NCBI GenBank assembly: GCA_947246015.1
Contig: CAMXQE010000008.1
Span: 1-64,000, forward strand
DNA length: 64,000 nt
Reading direction: 5' to 3'
Origin: an uncultured Lachnospiraceae bacterium
GTDB lineage: Bacteria; Bacillota; Clostridia; Lachnospirales; Lachnospiraceae
Each line of letters begins with the position of its first letter. The stretch's first letter is position 1. Both the position numbers and the translations under genes were made by a program. The notes beneath the pieces are model-generated. The model was not told where the DNA came from and did not search any database. It was given only the letters and a program-made list of their open reading frames with translations. Shown piece by piece: positions 8,698 through 16,811 of the stretch.

Positions 8698-10437
8698 TCA
8701 GTCGTTTACTTGATATTGGGCGGCATAGGTCCGGTAGTACAGGCCCTTTGCTGCCATGAGTGTTTCATGGGTTCCTCTTTCACGGATGGAGCCGTTTTCC
8801 AAAACAATGATTTCATCCGCATGCATTACGGAACTGATACGGTGGGCAATGATGATTTTAGTCGTATGCTCCAGATGGCGGAGCGTATCCTGTATCAGCT
8901 GTTCTGTTTCCATATCCAGTGCGGAAGTGGAATCGTCCAGAACGAGGATGGGATTTTTCTTGGCAAGGGCTCTGGCTATGCTGATGCGCTGTTTCTGTCC
9001 GCCGGAGAGTCCGACCCCGCGTTCGCCGATGACCGTGTCGTATTGTTTGTCCATACGTTCAATGAATCCGGACGCCTGCGCGTCCCTCGAAGCGCACATG
9101 ACCGCATGGGAATCCAGTCTTTCCCGTTTACCCAGTTTCACATTTTCCGTAATGGTGTCCGAAAAGAGGAACACATCCTGCATAACCAGCGAAATGCTGC
9201 TGCGCAGCTGTTTCAGGCTCAGGTTCTTTACATCGACATGGTCGATGCTGACAGAGCCTTCTGTTGTATCATAAAAGCGTTGGAGCAGGTGGATGATGGA
9301 GCTTTTTCCGGCTCCGGTAGCGCCCATAATACCCAGCGATTTTCCTTCCTCCACAGTAAAGGAGATATCTTTCAGGATTTCATAGGGCGTGGCGGCTCCG
9401 GCATCCAGTTTGGAAAACGAAACATGGGAAAATTCAATGCGTCCGCGTACCGGCTCAAGAACTGTGGGGGACTGTTGCTCCACTATGCTGGGTTTTTCCG
9501 CGTAAATCCGGTTCAGTTTCCGGTTGGATGCCACGGCGGCGGAAAAACTGTTGGTGAGCCAGCCAAGCATTTCCATGGGCCATACGATGTTCATGGAATA
9601 TTCTACGAAAGCGCCGAGGGAGCCGAGGGAGAGCCCTCCCTGCATGGTCATCCATCCGCCTGCCAGCAGAATGACGAGGGGCAGCAGCTTGGTAATAAGC
9701 GAAAGGTACGGATGGTAAGTTACAAATATTTTAGACTGCTGCATGTTCAGGTCATAATACTTCTGGTTATGCGAAAGGAATTTCTTTATTTCATATTTTT
9801 CCCGTGCAAAAGCCTTGACGGTGCGTACGCCGGACAGATTTTCCTCTGCTATGGTATTCAGGGAAGCAGTTTCCTCGCTGATAGCTTCGTATACATGGTC
9901 CAGTTTCCGCTCCATGGAAATGGCAATGGAAGCAGCTATGACCATGGCGGCCGTAGGTATCAGCGCGAGCCTTGCATCCAGACGGTACATGAAGAAAAGG
10001 ACGATGGAAGTATGGACAATGACTTCCAGCATAAGCATACCGACAAAAGTAATGCCGTCGCCAATCCGGTCAATATCGTCTTTCAGGCGCGCCATCAGTT
10101 CGCCGGTGTTGGTACGGTCAAAAAAATCCGCGCTCAGGGATTGGATATGGTCGAACAGATGCTGGCGCATTTTTGCCGTAATACGGATTCCGGTAACATC
10201 AAAGGTATATTCCTTGATGTACTGGAAGAAAAACCGCCCAACCCCTACGGTCAGGATACCGGCCAGCAGGTAATTCAGCTTATGGAGCTGGCCGCCGACA
10301 ATGACTTCGTCGATAATCCGTTTCGTCAGCTGCGGGGATATTAAATCCAGCGACACGCTGATAATCATGGCCAGGATGGCCAGGAGATAAGGAAGACGCT
10401 GCTCCCACAAATAAGTAGATAGTTTTTTCTGGTTCAT
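8698..10437 (-). CDS. ABC exporter half-transporter (TMD-NBD), partner of the downstream gene
   Basis: GATGAGKSS, LSGGQKQRISIARA, ILVLDDSTSALD; start at MNQKKLSTYLW preceded by GAAAGGAAC. Confidence 0.93.
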   Translation of the reverse strand: MNQKKLSTYLWEQRLPYLLAILAMIISVSLDLISPQLTKRIIDEVIVGGQLHKLNYLLAGILTVGVGRFFFQYIKEYTFDVTGIRITAKMRQHLFDHIQSLSADFFDRTNTGELMARLKDDIDRIGDGITFVGMLMLEVIVHTSIVLFFMYRLDARLALIPTAAMVIAASIAISMERKLDHVYEAISEETASLNTIAEENLSGVRTVKAFAREKYEIKKFLSHNQKYYDLNMQQSKIFVTYHPYLSLITKLLPLVILLAGGWMTMQGGLSLGSLGAFVEYSMNIVWPMEMLGWLTNSFSAAVASNRKLNRIYAEKPSIVEQQSPTVLEPVRGRIEFSHVSFSKLDAGAATPYEILKDISFTVEEGKSLGIMGATGAGKSSIIHLLQRFYDTTEGSVSIDHVDVKNLSLKQLRSSISLVMQDVFLFSDTITENVKLGKRERLDSHAVMCASRDAQASGFIERMDKQYDTVIGERGVGLSGGQKQRISIARALAKKNPILVLDDSTSALDMETEQLIQDTLRHLEHTTKIIIAHRISSVMHADEIIVLENGSIRERGTHETLMAAKGLYYRTYAAQYQVND

Positions 10438-10498
10438 GATGGTGTTCCTTTCTGAAAATAATGGTATGTAACCGGTTTGCCTGCGTACCCGTGTGCAT

Positions 10499-10529
10499 AA
10501 AAAAAGCCGCTGCGTAGAATCGCATCGGC
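10499..10529 (-). terminator. Leader terminator 2 upstream of the ABC exporter genes
   Basis: Minus strand GCCGATGCG-ATTCTA-CGCAGCGGC-TTTTTTT. Confidence 0.8.
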
Positions 10530-10542
10530 GGGCAATGTGCAT

Positions 10543-10570
10543 AAAAAAACGGCTCGTAAAAACGGAACCG
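10543..10570 (-). terminator. Leader terminator 1 upstream of the ABC exporter genes
   Basis: Minus strand CGGTTCCG-TTTTTA-CGAGCCG-TTTTTTT (imperfect stem). Confidence 0.65.
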
Positions 10571-10598
10571 CGGCAGTAGTCAGAATGTAATGCATAAG

Positions 10599-10688
10599 TT
10601 ATGATATATCTGATGTTCCGGAGGCAATTCTTTTTATAAAGTGATTCAGTTGTAAGTAGTTGTTAAAATCCTGATGATTCATTTTCAT
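10599..10688 (-). CDS. 29-codon small ORF / candidate leader peptide MKMNHQDFNNYLQLNHFIKRIASGTSDIS
   Basis: AAAGGAGGCACAG ribosome-binding site 5' of ATG; followed by two terminators and the exporter genes; too short for the supplied ORF track. Confidence 0.6.
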   Translation of the reverse strand: MKMNHQDFNNYLQLNHFIKRIASGTSDIS

Positions 10689-10884
10689 AATCTGTGCCTC
10701 CTTTCCCTGTATTTTGTGTTAACCGTATCAAATGTATTCCCAGCATACGCTTTATTCGGCAGATTGTCAACCGGTTTTTGAATAAAATGGAAAAACAAAT
10801 TGGACTTATGAGTAAATATGTGGCATAATAGAAAATTATCGGGGAGTATATTTTCACTTACTTAGAAGGAGGAAGAGGAAATAG

Positions 10885-12234
10885 ATGGGTAATCAATTGG
10901 TGTGGAATGAGAGGTATAATATAGGAGTAAAATTCATCGATGAGGAACATAAAAAACTGTTCAGTATCTTAAACAGACTGTTTATGTACAGAAAAGAAGA
11001 GGAGAAAAGCCAGTGGGTCTGTCAGGAGGGAATCAAATATTTTAAGGAACATGCGATGAAGCATTTCACGGAAGAGGAGAGCTATATGGCGTCCATCGGC
11101 TATATGGGATTTGAAACACACAGGCGGCTCCATGATAATTTCCGGAAAAAAACGCTGCCGGCTCTTGAGAAAGAATTAGAGCAGACTTCTTACTCGGAGG
11201 ATGCCATCAATCATTTTCTGGGTGTCTGTGCAGGATGGCTGATTGGGCATACCCTGACGGAAGACCGTGCAATTAACGGAAAAGTTATAAGCAAGTGGGG
11301 GGAACTTCTTCCGGAGGATGAGCAGGCGGTCATGAAGCAGACCATTATCCAGCTTCTGCATGATATGTTCCAGCTGAATGCAAGGGTAGTCAGTGATTGT
11401 TACGGAGGGGAAAGGTTCGGGGACGGAATCTATTACCGGCTTGTTTATGGAAACCAGCAGGGGGAGAACTGGGAAATATTTCTGGTTTTTGAGCAGAAGC
11501 TGATTGTCAGTACGGTGGGCGGTATGATGGACACGGATTCCGATACGGTCAATATCATGATAATGAACGCTGCCAGATATATGGCACAGCAGTTTGTGAA
11601 CAGTGTCAAGGGGAACTTGTATTCTGTGGATATGTATGAGATGAAGGAGGAAAACCTGTTGACTTACAGTCAGTTCAACAGGATATTTGAGAGACAGAAT
11701 CCACAGTTCAGCGTTTTATTTGATACGGGTTCGGGATATTTTTCCTATTGTGTTGTTGCGCCTCATTTAACGCAGAACGAGAATGAGGGAGCGGTCAAAA
11801 TAAAGACGGAAAATGCGATGGCTGAAATAGGGAAATATTTAGACAAGCGCGATGTGTGCAAAAAGAAGAAAGTACTTGTGGTAGATGATTCTGATATTGT
11901 ACGGAAGGCTATGGGCGAACTGCTGGATAAGGATTATGCGGTCACGCTGGCGAATTCCGGATTGTCGGCAATCAGGTGCATCACACTGAACAGGCCGGAC
12001 CTGATTCTGCTGGATTATGATATGCCGGTTTGTGACGGAAGCCAGGTATTGGAAATGATTCGTTCAGAGGAAGATTTCAGGGATATTCCGGTTGTATTCC
12101 TGACCGGCAGGGTCGATAAAGGGAATCTTCAGAAGATAATCCCGTTAAAGCCGAAGGGTTTTCTGCTGAAGACGCTGGGTGCAGAAGAAATTAAGAAAAA
12201 TATCGATGAATTTTTAAAAGAAGAGCCTGTCTGA
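10885..12234 (+). CDS. Hemerythrin-like domain + CheX-like middle region + response-regulator receiver domain
   Basis: N-term FIDEEHKKLF...KEHAMKHFTEEESYM...ETHRRLHD (hemerythrin ligands); C-term KVLVVDDSDIVRKAM...LILLDYDMPVCDG...VFLTG...K receiver motifs; middle assignment tentative. Confidence 0.85.
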   Translation: MGNQLVWNERYNIGVKFIDEEHKKLFSILNRLFMYRKEEEKSQWVCQEGIKYFKEHAMKHFTEEESYMASIGYMGFETHRRLHDNFRKKTLPALEKELEQTSYSEDAINHFLGVCAGWLIGHTLTEDRAINGKVISKWGELLPEDEQAVMKQTIIQLLHDMFQLNARVVSDCYGGERFGDGIYYRLVYGNQQGENWEIFLVFEQKLIVSTVGGMMDTDSDTVNIMIMNAARYMAQQFVNSVKGNLYSVDMYEMKEENLLTYSQFNRIFERQNPQFSVLFDTGSGYFSYCVVAPHLTQNENEGAVKIKTENAMAEIGKYLDKRDVCKKKKVLVVDDSDIVRKAMGELLDKDYAVTLANSGLSAIRCITLNRPDLILLDYDMPVCDGSQVLEMIRSEEDFRDIPVVFLTGRVDKGNLQKIIPLKPKGFLLKTLGAEEIKKNIDEFLKEEPV

Positions 12235-12257
12235 AAAACAGTATCCGTGATGTTTAG

Positions 12258-12330
12258 GCAGTCGCCAAATGTCTGGAGATGCTCTGCATCTCTTAAGCAC
12301 CACCTAGCTCGCTGCTTGCGGGAATAAAAG
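12258..12330. repeat. Dispersed intergenic repeat family (GGCAGTCGCCAAATG ... GCTCGCTGCTTGCGGGAATAAA), copy 1
   Basis: Both end blocks recur at 28607-28665. Confidence 0.7.
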
Positions 12331-12366
12331 GACTGCTGCGAAACACAGAATCGTTTTGCAGCAGTC
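12331..12366. terminator. Bidirectional terminator
   Basis: GACTGCTGC ... GCAGCAGTC between converging genes. Confidence 0.7.
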
Positions 12367-12373
12367 TTAAATA

Positions 12374-13177
12374 TTACAGTCTGTTTTGATAGCAGCGTTC
12401 CAGCATCTGAATCCCTTCGTACAGTCCCATGGCAATCACACATAAGATAATGACCGAGGTAATCACCATATTCAGTCTGAACACCTGTGAGCCGTAAATA
12501 ATCAGATATCCCAGCCCGCGCCGTGCCGCGAGGAATTCACCGATGATAACGCCCACGAGGGCCAGACCGATATTGACTTTCATATTGCTCAGAATCGTAG
12601 GGACAGAACCGGGGAGGACGACTTTGAAGAAAGCATCCCGCTTATTTCCGCCCAGCGTATAAATCAGTTTGATTTTCTCTTCATCTGCCTGCCGGAATCC
12701 GGTATACAGGTTGATGACGGAGCCGAATACCGCTACCGAGATTCCTGCTACAATAATGGTATTTATTCCGGTTCCCAGCCATACAATGAATAAAGGGGCA
12801 AGGGCAGATTTCGGAAGGCTGTTAAGGACGACCAGATAGGGTTCCAAAATCTCGGAACATTTCTGGGAATGCCATAAAAGGGTGGCGGACAACATACTGA
12901 TAAGCAGGACCAAAAGGAAGCTTGCAATGGTTTCCAACAGGGTAATCCCTGTATTAGTGAAGAAGGAATAATCTTTTACCATGCCAAGGAAGCACATCAG
13001 AACCTGGCTGGGACTGCTGAAGAAAAAAGAATCCACATAGCCCATTCTTGTGGAACCTTCCCACAGGAGAAGGAAAATGATAAGGATAAAAGTGCGGGCG
13101 AGGAGTACCATACGGTGATGTCTGCGGTGGTCACGTTCATATTTTTCCTGAAAACTCAGGCTGTCTGTGGTTTTCAT
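12374..13177 (-). CDS. ABC transporter permease (SsuC/TauC/ThiX-like)
   Basis: LPKSALAPLFIVWLGTG...GVIIGEFLAARRGLGYLI motif region; start inferred at MKTTDSLSF. Confidence 0.88.
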   Translation of the reverse strand: MKTTDSLSFQEKYERDHRRHHRMVLLARTFILIIFLLLWEGSTRMGYVDSFFFSSPSQVLMCFLGMVKDYSFFTNTGITLLETIASFLLVLLISMLSATLLWHSQKCSEILEPYLVVLNSLPKSALAPLFIVWLGTGINTIIVAGISVAVFGSVINLYTGFRQADEEKIKLIYTLGGNKRDAFFKVVLPGSVPTILSNMKVNIGLALVGVIIGEFLAARRGLGYLIIYGSQVFRLNMVITSVIILCVIAMGLYEGIQMLERCYQNRL

Positions 13178-13967
13178 CTGAAATCTCCTTCCATAATTGA
13201 TTGAAATAATCTTTGAATTCGGGGGCATTCCTTGAAGCGAGGGGAGAATCGTCCGTCAGCGTTAAACGGACGGGAATATCGCATTTGACGGTGGCGGGAC
13301 GTTTACTCAGAACGAGGATGCGTCCGGCAAGGCTGATAGCTTCGGATAAATCGTGGGTAATCAGAAGCGCGGTTTTGCCCGTGGAGCGTATGATGCTGCA
13401 GATATCGGAGGAAACGGACAGTCTGGTCTGATAGTCCAGCGCACTGAAGGGTTCGTCGAGAAGTAAAAGCTCCGGCTCCAGTACCAGCGTGCGGATTAGT
13501 GCGGCGCGCTGTTTCATGCCGCCGGACAGTTCGCCGGGCTTCTTGTCCCTGAATTTGTATAAATCATAATCTTTTAAAAGCTGTGTGACACGCCCCAGCC
13601 GTTCGGGTGTCAGCATATGGTTGATTTCCAGTCCCAGTATGACATTCTGGTAAATGGTGCGCCATTCAAATAAATGGTCATGCTGGAGCATATACCCGAT
13701 ACGGGGACAGGACGGAGTGAGGGTACAGGGCTGCTGCGCCGCCTGCGGCGGGCTGTCTCCATGGAAAATGATTTCGCCGCTTTCGGGGGCAATCAGACCC
13801 GCGATAATGGAAAGCAGTGTGGATTTGCCGCAGCCGGAAGGCCCTACGATGGCGGTAAATTCGCCTTTTTGTATTTGGAACGATATATGGGATAAGGCAA
13901 TCGTTTCACCTTCTAAGCTGTGGTAGGAATAGCAGATATCTTTGAGCTCTAAAAGTGGTTGGTCCAT
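13137..13967 (-). CDS. ABC transporter ATP-binding protein (SsuB/TauB/ThiZ-like)
   Basis: VGPSGCGKST, LSGGMKQRAALIRTL, LLLDEPFSALD; start at MDQPLLEL preceded by AGGAGGAATC. Confidence 0.9.
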   Translation of the reverse strand: MDQPLLELKDICYSYHSLEGETIALSHISFQIQKGEFTAIVGPSGCGKSTLLSIIAGLIAPESGEIIFHGDSPPQAAQQPCTLTPSCPRIGYMLQHDHLFEWRTIYQNVILGLEINHMLTPERLGRVTQLLKDYDLYKFRDKKPGELSGGMKQRAALIRTLVLEPELLLLDEPFSALDYQTRLSVSSDICSIIRSTGKTALLITHDLSEAISLAGRILVLSKRPATVKCDIPVRLTLTDDSPLASRNAPEFKDYFNQLWKEISDENHRQPEFSGKI

Positions 13968-14078
13968 AAGATTCCTCCTGTTGGATAGTTCCTGTTCAGA
14001 ATATATCTTATTATATGAATGTAAAAAAAGGGATGTGAGGGACATTCGGAAATTATCGCGCGATTCTGACAGGAATTT

Positions 14079-14108
14079 GTAACAGTTGGCCGAAGGCCGG
14101 ACTGTTAC
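14079..14108. repeat. Palindromic intergenic repeat
   Basis: GTAACAGTTGGCC-GAA-GGCCGGACTGTTAC. Confidence 0.8.
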
Positions 14109-14209
14109 CAGGAATTTCAGCAAAGTCTGCAAAAAGATTGAAAAACATTTCCAAATATGATACTATCGAAATTAGAATGTCAAACTGAATTTATTTGGAG
14201 GAGAATACC

Positions 14210-15607
14210 ATGGCACAGCTTTGGGGCGGACGCTTTACGAAGGAAACAGACAAGCTGGTATATAATTTCAATGCTTCCATTTCTTTTGACCGGAAGTTTT
14301 ATGAAGAAGATATAGAGGGAAGTATTGCCCATGTGGTAATGCTGGAGAAACAGGGAATTTTAACGGAGAATGAGAAGAATGACATCGTGAAGGGACTGAC
14401 CGGAATCCGTGAGGATGTGAAAAACGGTACGTTGGAAATCACGGATGAATATGAGGATATCCATAGTTTTGTGGAAGCGAACCTGATACAGAGAATCGGG
14501 GAAGCGGGCAAGAAGCTGCATACAGGCAGGAGCCGCAACGACCAGGTGGCGCTGGACATGAAGCTGTATACCAGGGCAGAGGTAGTGCATGTAGCGGAAG
14601 AAGTGGAAAAACTGCTTGCCACCCTGTTAAAACTGATGGAGGAGCATCTGGATACCTATATGCCGGGATTTACCCATTTACAGAAAGCACAGCCGGTGAC
14701 ACTGGCACACCATATGGGCGCCTATTTTGAAATGTTCAAAAGAGACAGTCTGCGGTTAAAGGATATCTACAGGAGGATGAATTACTGTCCGTTAGGAGCC
14801 GGTGCGCTGGCAGGGACGACCTATCCGTTAGACAGGGATTATACGGCATCGCTGCTCGGTTTTGAAGGCCCTACGTTAAACAGTATGGATTCCGTGGCGG
14901 ACAGGGATTATCTGATTGAATTTCTATCGGCGCTGTCTACGATTATGATGCATTTAAGCCGTTTTTGCGAGGAAATCATCCTGTGGAATTCCAATGAATA
15001 CCGTTTTGTGGAAATTGATGATGCATATTCCACAGGGAGCAGCATCATGCCCCAGAAGAAGAATCCGGATATCGCGGAACTGGTGCGGGGAAAAACGGGA
15101 AGGGTGTATGGTGCGCTGGTGTCCATACTTACCACGATGAAAGGAATCCCGTTAGCCTATAATAAGGATATGCAGGAGGATAAGGAGCTTGCTTTTGATG
15201 CCATGGATACTGTAAAAGGGTGCCTGGCGTTGTTCCGCGGGATGTTAGAAACCATGAAGTTCAACCGTGAAGTGATGGCGGCAAGTGCCATGAACGGTTT
15301 TACCAATGCTACGGATGCGGCAGATTATCTGGTAGGAAAAGGAGTGCCTTTCCGGGATGCCCATGGAATCATCGGGCGGCTGGTACTGTACTGTATAGAG
15401 AAAGACACCTGCATTGATGCACTCTCCATAGAGGAACTGAAGGAAATCAGTCCGGTGTTTGAGGAAGATATCTATGATGCCGTCAGCTTAAAGACGTGTG
15501 TGGAGAAAAGGCTGACCATCGGAGCGCCGGGGCAGGAAGCAATGAAAGAGGTACTGCGCAGAAACCGTGAGTTTTTGGAAGCGGGCTGGCTGAAGGACAA
15601 AGCATAA
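14210..15607 (+). CDS. argH: Argininosuccinate lyase
   Basis: MAQLWGGRF, HTGRSRNDQVA, GSSIMPQKKNPD signature; GGAGGAG 5' of ATG. Confidence 0.97.
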   Translation: MAQLWGGRFTKETDKLVYNFNASISFDRKFYEEDIEGSIAHVVMLEKQGILTENEKNDIVKGLTGIREDVKNGTLEITDEYEDIHSFVEANLIQRIGEAGKKLHTGRSRNDQVALDMKLYTRAEVVHVAEEVEKLLATLLKLMEEHLDTYMPGFTHLQKAQPVTLAHHMGAYFEMFKRDSLRLKDIYRRMNYCPLGAGALAGTTYPLDRDYTASLLGFEGPTLNSMDSVADRDYLIEFLSALSTIMMHLSRFCEEIILWNSNEYRFVEIDDAYSTGSSIMPQKKNPDIAELVRGKTGRVYGALVSILTTMKGIPLAYNKDMQEDKELAFDAMDTVKGCLALFRGMLETMKFNREVMAASAMNGFTNATDAADYLVGKGVPFRDAHGIIGRLVLYCIEKDTCIDALSIEELKEISPVFEEDIYDAVSLKTCVEKRLTIGAPGQEAMKEVLRRNREFLEAGWLKDKA

Positions 15608-15655
15608 CATAAAAAGAAAGATACTTTATTAAAGAAAAAGTGAGGAGCAGATATT

Positions 15656-16753
15656 ATGAGTGAAAAACTGAAAGTAGGAATTTTAGGCGGAACAGGTATG
15701 GTAGGACAGAGGTTTATTGCCCTGTTGGAGAATCATCCGTGGTTTGAAGTAACAACGATTGCGGCAAGTCCCCGCTCTGCAGGAAAGACTTATGAAGAAG
15801 CGGTAGGCGGCAGGTGGAAGATGACCACTCCCATGCCGGAGGCAGTGAAAGATATTGTTGTCATGAATGTGAATGAAGTGGAAAAGGTTGCCGCAGAGGT
15901 GGATTTTGTGTTCAGTGCGGTAGATATGACAAAGGAAGAAATTAAGAAAATTGAAGAAGAATATGCAAAGACAGAAACTCCTGTAGTTTCCAACAACAGC
16001 GCACACCGCTGGACGCCGGATGTGCCGATGGTGGTGCCGGAAATCAATCCGGAACATATGAAGGTAATTGAATTCCAAAAGAAGAGGCTGGGAACTACCA
16101 GGGGATTTGTGGCAGTTAAACCCAATTGTTCCATTCAGAGTTATGCGCCGGTGCTGACTGCATGGAAAGAATTTGAGCCTTATGAAGTAGTGGCTACTAC
16201 ATATCAGGCGATTTCAGGAGCCGGCAAGACATTTAAAGACTGGCCGGAGATGGAAGGGAATATCATCCCTTATATCGGCGGCGAGGAAGAAAAGAGCGAG
16301 AAAGAACCTCTGAGGATATGGGGAGAGATTAAGGACGGTGTTATCGTTCCGGCGCAGTCACCGGTGATTACCTGCCAGTGTATCCGTGTTCCCGTTCTCA
16401 ATGGACATACGGCGGCGGTATTTGTGAAATTCAGGAAAAAGGCAGATAAGGAGCAGCTGATAGAGAAACTGGTGAATTTTAAAGGGGTTCCTCAGGAATT
16501 GGAACTGCCCAGCGCTCCGAAGCAGTTTATTCAATATCTGGAAGAAGACAACCGCCCGCAGGTAACGATGGATGTGGATTATGAAAACGGTATGGGTATC
16601 AGCGTGGGGCGTCTGAGAGAGGATACTGTGTACGATTGGAAATTTGTGGGATTATCCCATAACACGGTTCGCGGTGCGGCCGGAGGTGCAGTACTTTGTG
16701 CGGAATTGCTGAAGGCACAGGGATATATTGCAAAGAAACCGGATACTCCGTAA
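15656..16753 (+). CDS. asd: Aspartate-semialdehyde dehydrogenase
   Basis: GILGGTGMVGQRF, VVSNNSAHRW, KPNCSIQSYAP, QAISGAGK motifs. Confidence 0.95.
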   Translation: MSEKLKVGILGGTGMVGQRFIALLENHPWFEVTTIAASPRSAGKTYEEAVGGRWKMTTPMPEAVKDIVVMNVNEVEKVAAEVDFVFSAVDMTKEEIKKIEEEYAKTETPVVSNNSAHRWTPDVPMVVPEINPEHMKVIEFQKKRLGTTRGFVAVKPNCSIQSYAPVLTAWKEFEPYEVVATTYQAISGAGKTFKDWPEMEGNIIPYIGGEEEKSEKEPLRIWGEIKDGVIVPAQSPVITCQCIRVPVLNGHTAAVFVKFRKKADKEQLIEKLVNFKGVPQELELPSAPKQFIQYLEEDNRPQVTMDVDYENGMGISVGRLREDTVYDWKFVGLSHNTVRGAAGGAVLCAELLKAQGYIAKKPDTP

Positions 16754-16811
16754 CAAGCCCGCTCGTCGGTTGGGGAAAGAGCGTGCGTATGTTTTTTATA
16801 GATAGGGAAGG

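Noticed and set aside
8632-10344. 570-aa plus-strand ORF antisense to the ABC exporter gene
   Set aside because: Lies fully opposite a gene with clear ABC motifs; composition is that of a reverse complement and no domain is recognisable.
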